Of a stretch of DNA of 64,000 nt, positions 54,333 through 63,000 are shown piece by piece (position 1 is the stretch's first letter; each line of letters begins with the position of its first letter). The notes below the pieces were generated by a model. The model saw nothing but the letters and a program-made list of their open reading frames with translations, did no database searches and had not been told where the DNA came from. Position numbers and translations under genes: made by a program. Origin of the DNA: Streptomyces humi (GTDB lineage: Bacteria; Actinomycetota; Actinomycetes; Streptomycetales; Streptomycetaceae); the NCBI RefSeq assembly GCF_001005085.2, contig NZ_LBMU02000003.1, positions 124,001 to 188,000 on the forward strand, read 5' to 3'.

Positions 54333-54377
54333 GCTAAGCCGTTCCGCACGGACGACTTAGCAGAGCTAAGCCGTCCG
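54333..54377. repeat. Overlapping inverted repeats with GCTAAGCCGT
   Basis: GCTAAGCCGT occurs at 54333 and 54365; between them CGGACGACTTAGC (54349-54361) can pair with either copy. The pairing with 54365-54377 is 12 of 13 bp and probably terminates the sulfotransferase transcript. The rest of the 303-base gap has no gene. Confidence 0.6.
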
Positions 54378-54408
54378 GCCTCGGTCACCGCCGTCCGTCC
54401 GGCCTCCG

Positions 54409-55587
54409 TCACCGCCGTCGCAGCCTCTTGAGACATCGGTGTCCCAGTACCCGCACGAGTTCCTTCGACGACGTCTGGTGCACGGTCCGGGCTTTCGCCT
54501 CCGCCGTGTGGCGGACCGGCGCCGCGGCCGCCGCGGCGAGCGCGCCATACAGGGCGTGGGCGGCGACCTCCGGAGCGATGCGGGCCTCGCCGGTGGCCGG
54601 TTCCGGGCGCTCCGGGGCGGCGGAGAGCAGGGCGGGGTCGCCGATGACGCGGACGCCCGTGGCGGCGACGCGTTCCGCCATCTCGGCGCCGATGCGCGAG
54701 GCGGCCTCGACGGCCCAGTCGGGGGTGGAGATCTTCACGTCACCGGCGGTGGGGCTGCACGTGTTCTTCATATGCATGACCGCGCCGTTGCGGATGAGCT
54801 TGGAATAGAGCTCGTCGGGCAGGCCATTGCCGCGGAATTCCATGTTGAGCTTTCGCAGCATTTCGGTCTCGGCGAGGGTGAGGGAGCGGTTCGCCGCGTC
54901 CGGAACCGGCTGGAGTAGTTTCTCGGGAAGGCCGAGCAGTGCTTCGAAGGTGCGCAGCAGGCCGTCGCGGTCGCGGTCGTCGACCACGACGACGGTGACC
55001 CGGTCGGCGCCGACGGCGCGGATCCAGCGTTCGACGAGCCGGTCGTGCCGGTGCCGGCGCCAGAAGCTGGGGTTGGGCTTCTCGTAGGGGGCCTTGCGGA
55101 GCATGTGGTCGAGCCAGTCCTCGTACCCCATGCGCAGGCCGTTCTGCACGTACTGCTGCCACTGCGAGGGCATGATCTTGGCGATCGGGCGCAGGGTGAC
55201 GAGGACGTGGACGCGTTCGCCGCCGAGTTGCCGGACGATCCGGGAGACGGTCTCGTCGTCGGCGGCGTCGGCGAAGAACTCGCTGCTGATGACAGCCGTA
55301 CGGGGCCCGGTGGCGTCGACCTGCTGGAGCAGCCGTGTCCAGTGCTTCTCGGTGGGCACGGTGTCGCCCATCATCGCGGGCCGGGCGCACGCCGCGAGGG
55401 CGGCTTCCATCGGGTGCCGGGTGGTCGCCGGGAACTCCACGCCGTGCGCGGGGAGTTTGTCCCTGGCGGCGAAGAGGGCGCCCTGGATGGCCGTGGTGCC
55501 GGTCTTGTGCGGGCCGATGTGCAGCAGGCGGGTGCCGGCGGGCAGGGCGGCGGGGGGACCGATGGGGCCTATCGGGGCGTTGTTCAC
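54409..55587 (-). CDS. Sulfotransferase-like protein
   Basis: About 392 residues. The PAPS-binding 5' loop is LLHIGPHKTGTTAIQGALF near residue 23. The 3'-phosphate-binding Ser/Arg segment is probably TAVISSEFFADA and VLVTLRPIAKIMPSQWQQYV. This pattern is typical of carbohydrate sulfotransferases of the HKTGTT group. The C-terminus is Ala-rich and basic. GTG 55587 has AGAGG ten bases upstream; an ATG at 55620 (METDCTRGEAP) preceded by a TACCTT box is equally possible. In this context it may sulfate a wall glycopolymer; the substrate is not shown. Confidence 0.8.
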   Translation of the reverse strand: MNNAPIGPIGPPAALPAGTRLLHIGPHKTGTTAIQGALFAARDKLPAHGVEFPATTRHPMEAALAACARPAMMGDTVPTEKHWTRLLQQVDATGPRTAVISSEFFADAADDETVSRIVRQLGGERVHVLVTLRPIAKIMPSQWQQYVQNGLRMGYEDWLDHMLRKAPYEKPNPSFWRRHRHDRLVERWIRAVGADRVTVVVVDDRDRDGLLRTFEALLGLPEKLLQPVPDAANRSLTLAETEMLRKLNMEFRGNGLPDELYSKLIRNGAVMHMKNTCSPTAGDVKISTPDWAVEAASRIGAEMAERVAATGVRVIGDPALLSAAPERPEPATGEARIAPEVAAHALYGALAAAAAAPVRHTAEAKARTVHQTSSKELVRVLGHRCLKRLRRR

Positions 55588-55621
55588 CGGGGCTTCGCCT
55601 CTCGTACAGTCCGTCTCCATG

Positions 55622-55661
55622 GTTAACGAAAGGTAAGAGGTTTACCTGAGGTTCACCTGAG
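55622..55661. promoter_or_regulatory. PHO-box-like direct repeat plus shared 19-bp motif
   Basis: GTTTACCTGAG (55640-55650) and GTTCACCTGAG (55651-55661) are adjacent 11-bp repeats matching 9 and 10 of 11 positions of the Streptomyces PHO-box unit G(T/G)TCAYYYR(G/C)G as I recall it. Directly beside them is GTTAACGAAAGGTAAGAGG (55622-55640). The site lies just upstream of the sulfotransferase-like gene, near where its -35 would fall if AAGGTA (TACCTT on the minus strand) is the -10. Confidence 0.6.
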
Positions 55662-55751
55662 AGGAGCCTGGGACACAGATGAGTCCCAGGCTCCTGTTAC
55701 ACGGAATTGACGTTCGGCGCCCTGTTTCTCAGCTCACGCGATGTTTCTCAC

Positions 55752-57302
55752 TTACATGACCTGTACGCCCGGTTCATCCGCCGCCACGTGGAGGGTGGCG
55801 AGGGTGCGGGCGGTGGCCTGCGGGCTGACGACGGTGTCGACGACCCGGACGCGCGCGTCGATGCCGTGGCGGCGGATGTCGAAGAGGTGGTAGCCGCGGT
55901 GGGCGTCGATGACCTTCCAGTGCGGGTTGTCGGCCTTCAGGGGGTCGAACTGGGCGTGGAAGGCGGCCTGGTCCTGGTCGCCGTTGCTGGAGACGGAGGT
56001 TCCGACGAACTCGGCGCCGACGACGTCCGACGAGGGGTCCGCGAAGTCCTTCTTCAGGTCGCTGATCATGGTCAGGTGCCGGTCGCCGCTGAGGACGACG
56101 GGGTTGCGGACGGAGGCGAAGTCGTCGAGGAGGGCGTTGCGTTCGGCCTGGTAGCCGTCCCAGGCGTCGTAGTACCAGAGTTTTCCGTCGCCGGGCAGGA
56201 TGTCGGTCTCGGCCATCATGATCTGCGAGGCGATCAGGTTCCAGCGGGCCGGTGAGTCGTGCAGTCCGTCGAGCAGCCACTGTTTCTGCCGGGCGCCGAG
56301 CATGGTGAGCGAGGGGTCCTCGGCGGCGGCCTGGCTGGTGGCCTGGTCGCTGCGGAACTGCCGGGTGTCGAGGACGTTGAGCCGGACGAGGCGGCCGAAC
56401 TCCAGGCGGCGGTACATCTGGATGTGGGGTCCGTCCGGGATCGCGGTGGCGCGGACCGGCATGTGCTCGTAGTAGGCCTGGAAGGCGGCGGCCAGGCGGG
56501 TGACGAAGGCGTCGTGGGTCTGTTTGTCGGGGTCCTGGGGGATCTCGCCGGCCCAGTCGTTGTCGACCTCGTGGTCGTCGAAGGTGACCACCCAGGGGGC
56601 GTTCGCGTGCATCGCGGCGAGGTCGGGGTCGCTGCGGTACTGGGCGTAGCGGTTGCGGTACTGCTCGAGGGTGTACGGCTCGCCCTTGCCCTCGTGGCGG
56701 CGCGGGCCGGAGGAGGACGGCGCGGACTCGTAGATGTAGTCGCCGACGAAGAGGACGGCGTCGGGGTCCTGGGCGAGCATGTCGGCGTAGGGGGTGAAGT
56801 AGCCGTGCTGCCAGTTCTGGCAGGAGGCGAGGGCCACGCGCAGGGAGCCGCCCTTGGCGTGCGGGTGGGGGGCGGTGCGGGTGCGGCCCGTCGGGGAGAT
56901 CCTGCCGCCGGCGCGGAAGCGGTACCAGTAGGAGCGGCCGGGGCGCAGTCCTCGTACGTCCACGTGGACGCTGTGCCCGTATTCGGGCCGGGCGTGGGCG
57001 GTGCCGCGGCGGACGACCTTGTGGAGGCGTTCGTCCTCGGCGATCTCCCATTCGACGGGCACGGTCTCGTCGGGCATGCCGCCGCCGGCGAGGGGGTCGG
57101 GGGCGAGCCGGGTCCAGAGCACGATGCCGTCGGGGAGCGGGTCGCCGGAGGCGATGCCGAGGCTGAACACGTTCTCGGGCAGCGGGGGTTCGGCGGCGCG
57201 GGCGGCGGCCGGCAGCCAGAGCTGGGCGGAGGCGGCGGCCCCGAGGACGGCGGCACCGGCGGTCAGAAAGCGGCGTCGGTCGGGCGATGGTGCTCCGGTC
57301 AT
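55752..57302 (-). CDS. phoD: Tat-exported alkaline phosphatase/phosphodiesterase PhoD
   Basis: 516 residues from ATG 57302, which follows AGGGAG. A twin-arginine signal (SPDRRRFLTAGAAVLGA, residues 6-22) ends near ARAAEPP. A PhoD N-terminal Fn3-like domain follows, then the catalytic domain with LASCQNWQHGYF, DAVLFVGDYIYES, TFDDHEVDNDWAG and VLSGDRHLTMI, which carry the Ca/Fe ligands. PhoD enzymes release phosphate from phosphomonoesters and diesters, including teichoic acids in Bacillus, so its place in a wall-polymer locus is apt. It is usually PhoP-controlled, yet I see no clear PHO box directly upstream of this gene. Confidence 0.93.
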   Translation of the reverse strand: MTGAPSPDRRRFLTAGAAVLGAAASAQLWLPAAARAAEPPLPENVFSLGIASGDPLPDGIVLWTRLAPDPLAGGGMPDETVPVEWEIAEDERLHKVVRRGTAHARPEYGHSVHVDVRGLRPGRSYWYRFRAGGRISPTGRTRTAPHPHAKGGSLRVALASCQNWQHGYFTPYADMLAQDPDAVLFVGDYIYESAPSSSGPRRHEGKGEPYTLEQYRNRYAQYRSDPDLAAMHANAPWVVTFDDHEVDNDWAGEIPQDPDKQTHDAFVTRLAAAFQAYYEHMPVRATAIPDGPHIQMYRRLEFGRLVRLNVLDTRQFRSDQATSQAAAEDPSLTMLGARQKQWLLDGLHDSPARWNLIASQIMMAETDILPGDGKLWYYDAWDGYQAERNALLDDFASVRNPVVLSGDRHLTMISDLKKDFADPSSDVVGAEFVGTSVSSNGDQDQAAFHAQFDPLKADNPHWKVIDAHRGYHLFDIRRHGIDARVRVVDTVVSPQATARTLATLHVAADEPGVQVM

Positions 57303-57422
57303 GCGCGGACTCCCTTGCCACAGTGGCCTCTTGGACGGTCTGACCTTCGGAAGCTCCCACGGCAGGTGGGTCCGTCCGCTGAATGCAGGCATGCGTGCGC
57401 ATGACAACTAGGGAGACAACAG

Positions 57423-57463
57423 AAAACCCGTTGCGGCCGGGAACGTGTCCCGGCCGCGACGGG
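57423..57463 (-). terminator. Intrinsic terminator of obg
   Basis: On the minus strand CCCGTCGCGGCCGGGA pairs with TCCCGGCCGCAACGGG (57463-57427, one wobble) and is followed by TTTTCT. A 16-bp stem with a U-tract, 72 bases past the obg stop; it isolates phoD from obg. Confidence 0.88.
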
Positions 57464-57534
57464 CCTCGACGGGTCTGGCGGTGGGTCGGCAGTGGTGGGT
57501 CGGCGGCCCCGGTGTCCCGGGGCCGGGGGTACGG

Positions 57535-58974
57535 CTACTCGAACGGGTCGAAGTCGCCGTACTCGCGCAGGGATTCGTCGCGTTCCGCGTCGCGGTCGCG
57601 GCGGCGCTGGACGGCCGGGCGCTGTTCCTCGAAGCGGTGGTCCTCGCCGCGGCGGCCGAGCATCTCGGCGCCGGACATCATGGACGGCTCCCAGTCGAAG
57701 ACGACGGCGTTGTCCTCGGGGCCGATGGCGACGCCGTCGCCGGCGCGGGCGCCCGCCTTCATCAGCTGCTCTTCCACGCCGAGCCGGTTGAGGCGGTCGG
57801 CGAGGTAGCCGACGGCCTCGTCGTTGTTGAAGTCGGTCTGGCGGACCCAGCGTTCGGGCTTCTCGCCGCGTACCCGGAAGAGGCCGTCGTCCTCCTGGGT
57901 GACGGTGAAGCCGGCGTCGTCGACGGCCTTGGGCCGGATGACGATGCGGGTCGCCTCCTCCTTGGGCCTGGTCGCCCGGGCCTTGCCGACCAGTTCACCG
58001 AGTGCGAAGGTCAGCTCGCGCAGGCCGGTGTGGGCGACCGCGGAGACCTCGAAGACGCGGTAGCCGCGGGCCTCCAGGTCGGGGCGGACCATCTCGGCGA
58101 GGTCCTTGCCGTCGGGGACGTCGATCTTGTTGAGGACGACGATCCGGGGCCGGTCGCCGAGGCCGCCGTACTGCTTGAGCTCCTCCTCGATGACGTCGAG
58201 GTCGGAGACGGGGTCGCGCTCGGACTCCAGGGTGGCGGTGTCCAGGACGTGCACGAGGACGCTGCACCGCTCGACGTGGCGCAGGAACTCCAGGCCCAGG
58301 CCCTTGCCCTGGCTGGCGCCGGGGATGAGGCCGGGGACGTCGGCGATGGTGTAGACGGTGGAACCGGCGGTCACCACTCCGAGGTTGGGCACCAGGGTGG
58401 TGAACGGGTAGTCGGCGATCTTCGGCTTGGCGGCGGACAGCACGGAGATCAGGGAGGACTTGCCGGCGCTCGGGTAGCCGACCAGGGCCACGTCGGCGAC
58501 GGTCTTGAGCTCCAGGACGATGTCCCCGAAGTCTCCGGGCTCGCCGAGCAGCGCGAAGCCGGGGGCCTTGCGGCGGGCGCTGGCGAGGGCCGCGTTGCCG
58601 AGGCCGCCGCGGCCGCCCTGGGCGGCGACGTAGGAGGTGCCGTGGCCGACGAGGTCGGCGAGGACGTTGCCCGCCTTGTCCAGCACCACCGTGCCGTCGG
58701 GCACCGGCAGGATCAGGTCCTGGCCGTCCTTGCCGGCTCGGTTGCCGCCCTCGCCGGGCTTGCCGTTGGTGGCCTTGCGGTGCGGGGAGTGGTGGTAGTC
58801 GAGGAGCGTCGTCACGGACTGGTCGACGGTCAGGATGACGTCGCCGCCGCGGCCGCCGTTGCCGCCGTCGGGGCCGCCGAGCGGCTTGAACTTCTCCCGG
58901 TGCACGGAGGCGCAGCCGTGGCCTCCGTTACCCGCGGCGATGTGCAGCTCGACGCGGTCCACGAAGGTGGTCAT
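57535..58974 (-). CDS. obg: GTPase Obg (CgtA)
   Basis: A 479-residue essential GTPase for 50S assembly, linked in Streptomyces to the onset of development. The N-terminal glycine-rich OBG fold (residues 1-158) includes [16 protein letters not shown]. The G domain has P-loop GYPSAGKSS (166-174), [16 protein letters not shown] and [10 protein letters not shown]-terminal OCT domain (about 350-425) and acidic tail ending YGDFDPFE follow. The downstream position after rplU-rpmA is canonical. Confidence 0.97.
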   Translation of the reverse strand: MTTFVDRVELHIAAGNGGHGCASVHREKFKPLGGPDGGNGGRGGDVILTVDQSVTTLLDYHHSPHRKATNGKPGEGGNRAGKDGQDLILPVPDGTVVLDKAGNVLADLVGHGTSYVAAQGGRGGLGNAALASARRKAPGFALLGEPGDFGDIVLELKTVADVALVGYPSAGKSSLISVLSAAKPKIADYPFTTLVPNLGVVTAGSTVYTIADVPGLIPGASQGKGLGLEFLRHVERCSVLVHVLDTATLESERDPVSDLDVIEEELKQYGGLGDRPRIVVLNKIDVPDGKDLAEMVRPDLEARGYRVFEVSAVAHTGLRELTFALGELVGKARATRPKEEATRIVIRPKAVDDAGFTVTQEDDGLFRVRGEKPERWVRQTDFNNDEAVGYLADRLNRLGVEEQLMKAGARAGDGVAIGPEDNAVVFDWEPSMMSGAEMLGRRGEDHRFEEQRPAVQRRRDRDAERDESLREYGDFDPFE

Positions 58975-59050
58975 GGTGCAGTGCCTCCTGGGGGTCCCCC
59001 CGGCCGGAGGCTGGGGGATTACGGGGTGATACCTATGTCAACACGCGAAA

Positions 59051-59088
59051 GGCGGACCCGCCTTCCCGATCGGGAAGTGAGGTCCGCC
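59051..59088 (-). terminator. Hairpin between rpmA and obg
   Basis: Arms GGCGGACC (59051-59058) and GGTCCGCC (59081-59088) enclose TTCCCGATCGGGAA, itself a palindrome. It lies 39 bases past rpmA and may partly terminate the ribosomal protein transcript before obg. Confidence 0.7.
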
Positions 59089-59126
59089 TCGCGAAATGTT
59101 CGGTCAGAGCCGTGCTGTCAGCAGAC

Positions 59127-59381
59127 TCAGGCGACCGGAACGATGTTCACGACCTTGCGGCCACGGTGGGTACCGAACTCCACCGCGCCGGCGTTCAGCG
59201 CGAACAGCGTGTCGTCGCCGCCACGGCCGACGCCCGCACCCGGGTGGAAGTGGGTGCCACGCTGGCGGACCAGGATCTCGCCCGCGCTGACGACCTGACC
59301 GCCGAAACGCTTCACGCCGAGGCGCTGAGCGTTGGAGTCACGACCGTTACGGGTGGACGATGCGCCCTTCTTGTGTGCCAT
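59127..59381 (-). CDS. rpmA: 50S ribosomal protein L27
   Basis: 84 residues, [20 protein letters not shown] to VVNIVPVA. L27 reaches the peptidyl-transferase centre with its N-terminal tail, which here starts directly with AHKKG and needs no protease trimming as in Firmicutes. It lies 14 bases downstream of rplU and is cotranscribed. Confidence 0.98.
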   Translation of the reverse strand: MAHKKGASSTRNGRDSNAQRLGVKRFGGQVVSAGEILVRQRGTHFHPGAGVGRGGDDTLFALNAGAVEFGTHRGRKVVNIVPVA

Positions 59382-59395
59382 CTCTCCTCAGTCCC

Positions 59396-59716
59396 TTACT
59401 TCGCAGCCGCGGGGATCTCAGTGACCTTGATCGCCGTGTACTGCTGGCGGTGGCCCTGACGACGGCGGTAGCCGGTCTTGTTCTTGTAGCGCAGAATGTC
59501 GATCTTCTGGCCCTTGTGGTGGTCCACGACCTCGGCCTGGACCTTGATGCCGGCCAGCACCCACGGGTCGCTGGTCACAGCGTCGCCGTCGACAACGAGC
59601 AGGGTCGAGAGCTCGACCGTGTCGCCAACCTTGGCGGTGGAAATCTTGTCAACCTCGACGATGTCACCGACAGCAACCTTGTGCTGGCGGCCACCGCTGC
59701 GCACGATGGCGTACAC
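59396..59716 (-). CDS. rplU: 50S ribosomal protein L21
   Basis: 106 residues, [20 protein letters not shown] to [10 protein letters not shown], with the conserved [19 protein letters not shown]. It binds 23S rRNA near L20. First gene of the rplU-rpmA unit. Its leader carries a strong hairpin at 59786. Confidence 0.98.
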   Translation of the reverse strand: MYAIVRSGGRQHKVAVGDIVEVDKISTAKVGDTVELSTLLVVDGDAVTSDPWVLAGIKVQAEVVDHHKGQKIDILRYKNKTGYRRRQGHRQQYTAIKVTEIPAAAK

Positions 59717-59785
59717 GCGGATCTCACTCTCTCGCTCGGGAACGGCACCCCCGCAGTCCAGCCGCCCGGCAGACGCGGGCCGCCT

Positions 59786-59810
59786 CTTCGGAACACGTGG
59801 TGTTCCGAAG
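59786..59810 (-). promoter_or_regulatory. Leader hairpin upstream of rplU
   Basis: CTTCGGAACAC (59786-59796) and GTGTTCCGAAG (59800-59810) form a perfect 11-bp stem with a GTG loop, 70 bases before rplU. The flanks CCTC and GAGG could extend it. A ribosomal-protein leader structure or attenuator is possible. Confidence 0.5.
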
Positions 59811-59898
59811 GAAGAGGTTTACGGGGATGTGGCGTGTCCTCATATCCATGGACACGCCGACGGTCAAGGTTACGGGGCGGTGGCCTGGAGGGTCAAAC

Positions 59899-60027
59899 CG
59901 GGCCCCGGAGGGTGTGGGGCCGGTCACTCGGCCCCGGTGGAGCGGTGTGGGGGCGGTCCATCGGCCCCGGTGGAGCGGTGTGGGGCCGATGGCTCTGCCG
60001 TGGTGGAGCGGTGTGGGGCCGGTCACC
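59899..60027. repeat. 33-bp minisatellite between rplU and rne
   Basis: Three 33-bp units start at 59929, 59962 and 59995, sharing CGGTGGAGCGGTGTGGGG with a diverged 30-bp unit before them. They lie in the 334-base gap between rne and rplU, which otherwise holds the rplU leader and rne terminator. The frame is open but shows no gene-like context. Confidence 0.88.
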
Positions 60028-60039
60028 GGGACCGGCCCC
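60015..60039 (-). terminator. rne terminator hairpin
   Basis: GGGGCCGGTC (60015-60024) and GACCGGCCCC (60030-60039) form a 10-bp stem with a 5-base loop, 12 bases past the rne stop. It overlaps the last minisatellite unit. Confidence 0.7.
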
Positions 60040-60050
60040 ACGGGCGGGCG

Positions 60051-63000
60051 TCAGCCCTCGTCGGTGGCGGCGGGGACCGTGGTGGTCTTCTTCGCCGTCG
60101 ACTTGGCGGCGGCCGTCTTGACGGTCTTGGCCGCCTTCTTGGCCGTCGTCTTCTTGGCGGCCGTCTTCTTCGCCGCGGTCTTCTTGGCGGCCGTCTTCTT
60201 CGCCGGGGCCTTCTTGGCGGCCGTCTTACGGGCCGTCTTCTTGGCCGGGGCGGCCTCCTCGGCGACCGGCTCCTCGGCCGCCGGGGCCTCGGCCGCCGGC
60301 GTCTCGGGCTCCGCCGTCGGTACGACCACGACGGCCGTCTCCTCGGACGCGGTCGGCGCGGTGGCCTTGCGCACCGCACGGCGGCGCGGACGGGCCGGTG
60401 CGACGCTCTCGGCGGGCGCGGCCTGCTCGGGCTCCACGGCGGGCTCCACGGCGGGCTCGGCGGCCGGCTCGGCGACCGGTTCCGCCGCGGTCACCGCGGC
60501 CGGCTCGGCCACCGTTTCCGGCGCCGCGCTCTCGGCGAGGACGGTCACCACGGTCGCCTCGGCCCCCGCCGGGGAGCCGGCGGGCGCCGACACCTTCCGG
60601 GTGGCACGCCGACGCGTACGGCCCTTCGGCGCGGCCTCCTCGGCCTCCGGGGCGGCGGGAGCGGCCTGGGCGGCCGGAGCCGTCTCGGTGGCCTCCGGCG
60701 CCTGGACGACCGGGTCCTCCACGGCGACCGGCTCGGCGTGCACCTCGGCGGCAGGCTCCGGCAGCACCTCCCGCTCGGCCTCGACGGCGGCCGGTACGGC
60801 CTGGGCGGTCGGCGCCTCCTGCTCGGCACCCCGGTTGCGGGCGGCACGCTCCTTGGGCGCACCGGCCGGAGCGGAGGCCCGGCGGCTCGCCCGGCGACGG
60901 GTACGGCCGCGGCCGGCCGCGGCCTCCGCCTCGGCGACGCTGCTGTACAGCTCCTCGTCCGGCGCGAAGTCGGGCGCGGACAGCGCGACGGGTTCGGCGA
61001 CCTCGGCGGCCACCTCGGCCGCCGTCTCGACGGCGTGGACGGCCTCGGCGTGCTCGACGGACCCGTCGGCGACGACCTCGTGGGTCTCGTGGACGTCGTG
61101 GTCGTGCTCGTGTCCGTCGCCGCCGCGGCCGCGCTTCTTGCGCTTGCCGCCGCCACCGCCGCCGGAGGAGCCGGGCTGCTCCATGTGGACGATGACGCCG
61201 CGGCCGTTGCAGTGCACGCAGGTCTCGGAGAAGGACTCCAGCAGGCCCTGGCCGACGCGCTTGCGGGTCATCTGGACCAGGCCCAGCGAGGTGACCTCGG
61301 CCACCTGGTGCTTGGTCCGGTCCCGCCCGAGGCATTCGAGCAGGCGGCGCAGCACCAGGTCGCGGTTGGACTCCAGGACCATGTCGATGAAGTCGATGAC
61401 GATGATGCCGCCGAGGTCGCGCAGCCGCAGCTGGCGGACGATCTCCTCGGCCGCCTCCAGGTTGTTGCGCGTCACCGTCTCTTCGAGGTTGCCGCCCTGG
61501 CCGGTGAACTTGCCGGTGTTGACGTCGACGACGACCATCGCCTCGGTCCGGTCGATGACCAGCGAACCGCCGCTGGGCAGCCAGACCTTGCGGTCCAGGG
61601 CCTTGGCGAGCTGCTCGTCGATCCGGTAGGTGGCGAAGACGTCGACCTCGGAGGTCCACTTCGACAGCCGGCCTGCGAGGTCGGGGGCGACGTGCGAGAC
61701 GTAGCCGTGGACGGTGTCCCAGGCCTCGTCACCGCTGACGACGACCTTGGAGAAGTCCTCGTTGAAGATGTCGCGGACGACCCGGACGGTCATGTCGGGC
61801 TCGCCGTAGAGCAGCGACGGGGCGTTCGAGCTGCCGCCGTTCTTCGACTTCTTCCGGATGTCGTCCCACTGCGCCTGGAGCCGTTCGACGTCGCGGCGCA
61901 GTTCGTCCTCGCTGGCGCCCTCGGCGGCGGTGCGCACGATGACGCCCGCGTCCTCGGGGACGATCTTCTTGAGGATGGTCTTCAGCCGGGCCCGCTCGGT
62001 GTCGGGCAGCTTGCGGCTGATGCCGGTCATCGAGCCTTCGGGGACGTACACGAGGTAGCGGCCCGGGAGGGAGACCTGGCTGGTGAGGCGGGCGCCCTTG
62101 TGGCCGATCGGGTCCTTCGTCACCTGCACGAGGACGGACTGGCCGGACTTCAGGGCGGACTCGATGCGGCGCGGCCCGTTGGCCATGCCGAGGGCCTCGA
62201 AGTTGACCTCACCGGCGTAGAGCACGGCGTTGCGGCCCTTGCCGATGTCGATGAAGGCGGCCTCCATCGACGGCAGCACGTTCTGCACCTTGCCGAGGTA
62301 CACGTTGCCGACGTACGAGGTCGACTGCTCCTTGTTGACGTAGTGCTCGACGAGCACGCCGTCCTCCAGGACGCCGATCTGGGTGCGGTCGCCGTGCTGG
62401 CGGACGACCATCACGCGCTCGACGGCCTCGCGGCGGGCGAGGAACTCGGCCTCGGTGATGATCGGGACGCGGCGGCGGCCCTGCTCGCGGCCCTCGCGGC
62501 GGCGCTGCTTCTTGGCCTCCAGGCGGGTGGAGCCCTTGATGGACTGCACCTCGTCGGAGGGCTCGGAGGGCTTGCGGGGTTCGCGGACCTTGACGACGGT
62601 GCGCTCCGGGTCGCCCTCGCCGGGCTCGGCGTCGCCGGAGCTGTCGCCGGCGCGCCGCCTGCGGCGACGGCGACGGCGGCTGCTGGAGGAGGAGGCGCCG
62701 GCCTCGTCGTGGGCCTCCTCGTCGTCCTCTTCCTCCTGCTCGGCGGTGTCCTCGGCGTCCTGTTCGGCCTGCTCGGCGGCAAGCTCGTCGGATCCGTCCT
62801 CGGCGCCGTCGCCGTCGGCGGCGTCACCGCGGCGACGGCGGCGGCCGCCCCGGCGGCGGCGCCGGCGGGAGCCGGACTCCTCGGTCTCGTCGTCGGCGTC
62901 GGCGTCGGCCGTGTCGGCGGCGTCCTCGACGGACTCCTCCGGCTCCTCGGTCTCGTCGTCGGCGGCGGCCTCGGTGACCGGGGCCTCCTCGACGGCGCCC

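Noticed and set aside
57303..57480. PHO box upstream of phoD
   Set aside because: Only a loose GTTGTC pair 12 bases apart is visible on the minus strand; it does not fit the 11-bp PHO-box unit well enough.
59797..61629. Long plus-strand frame opposite rne
   Set aside because: Ala/Ser/Arg low-complexity translation opposite the repetitive rne tail; clearly antisense shadow.
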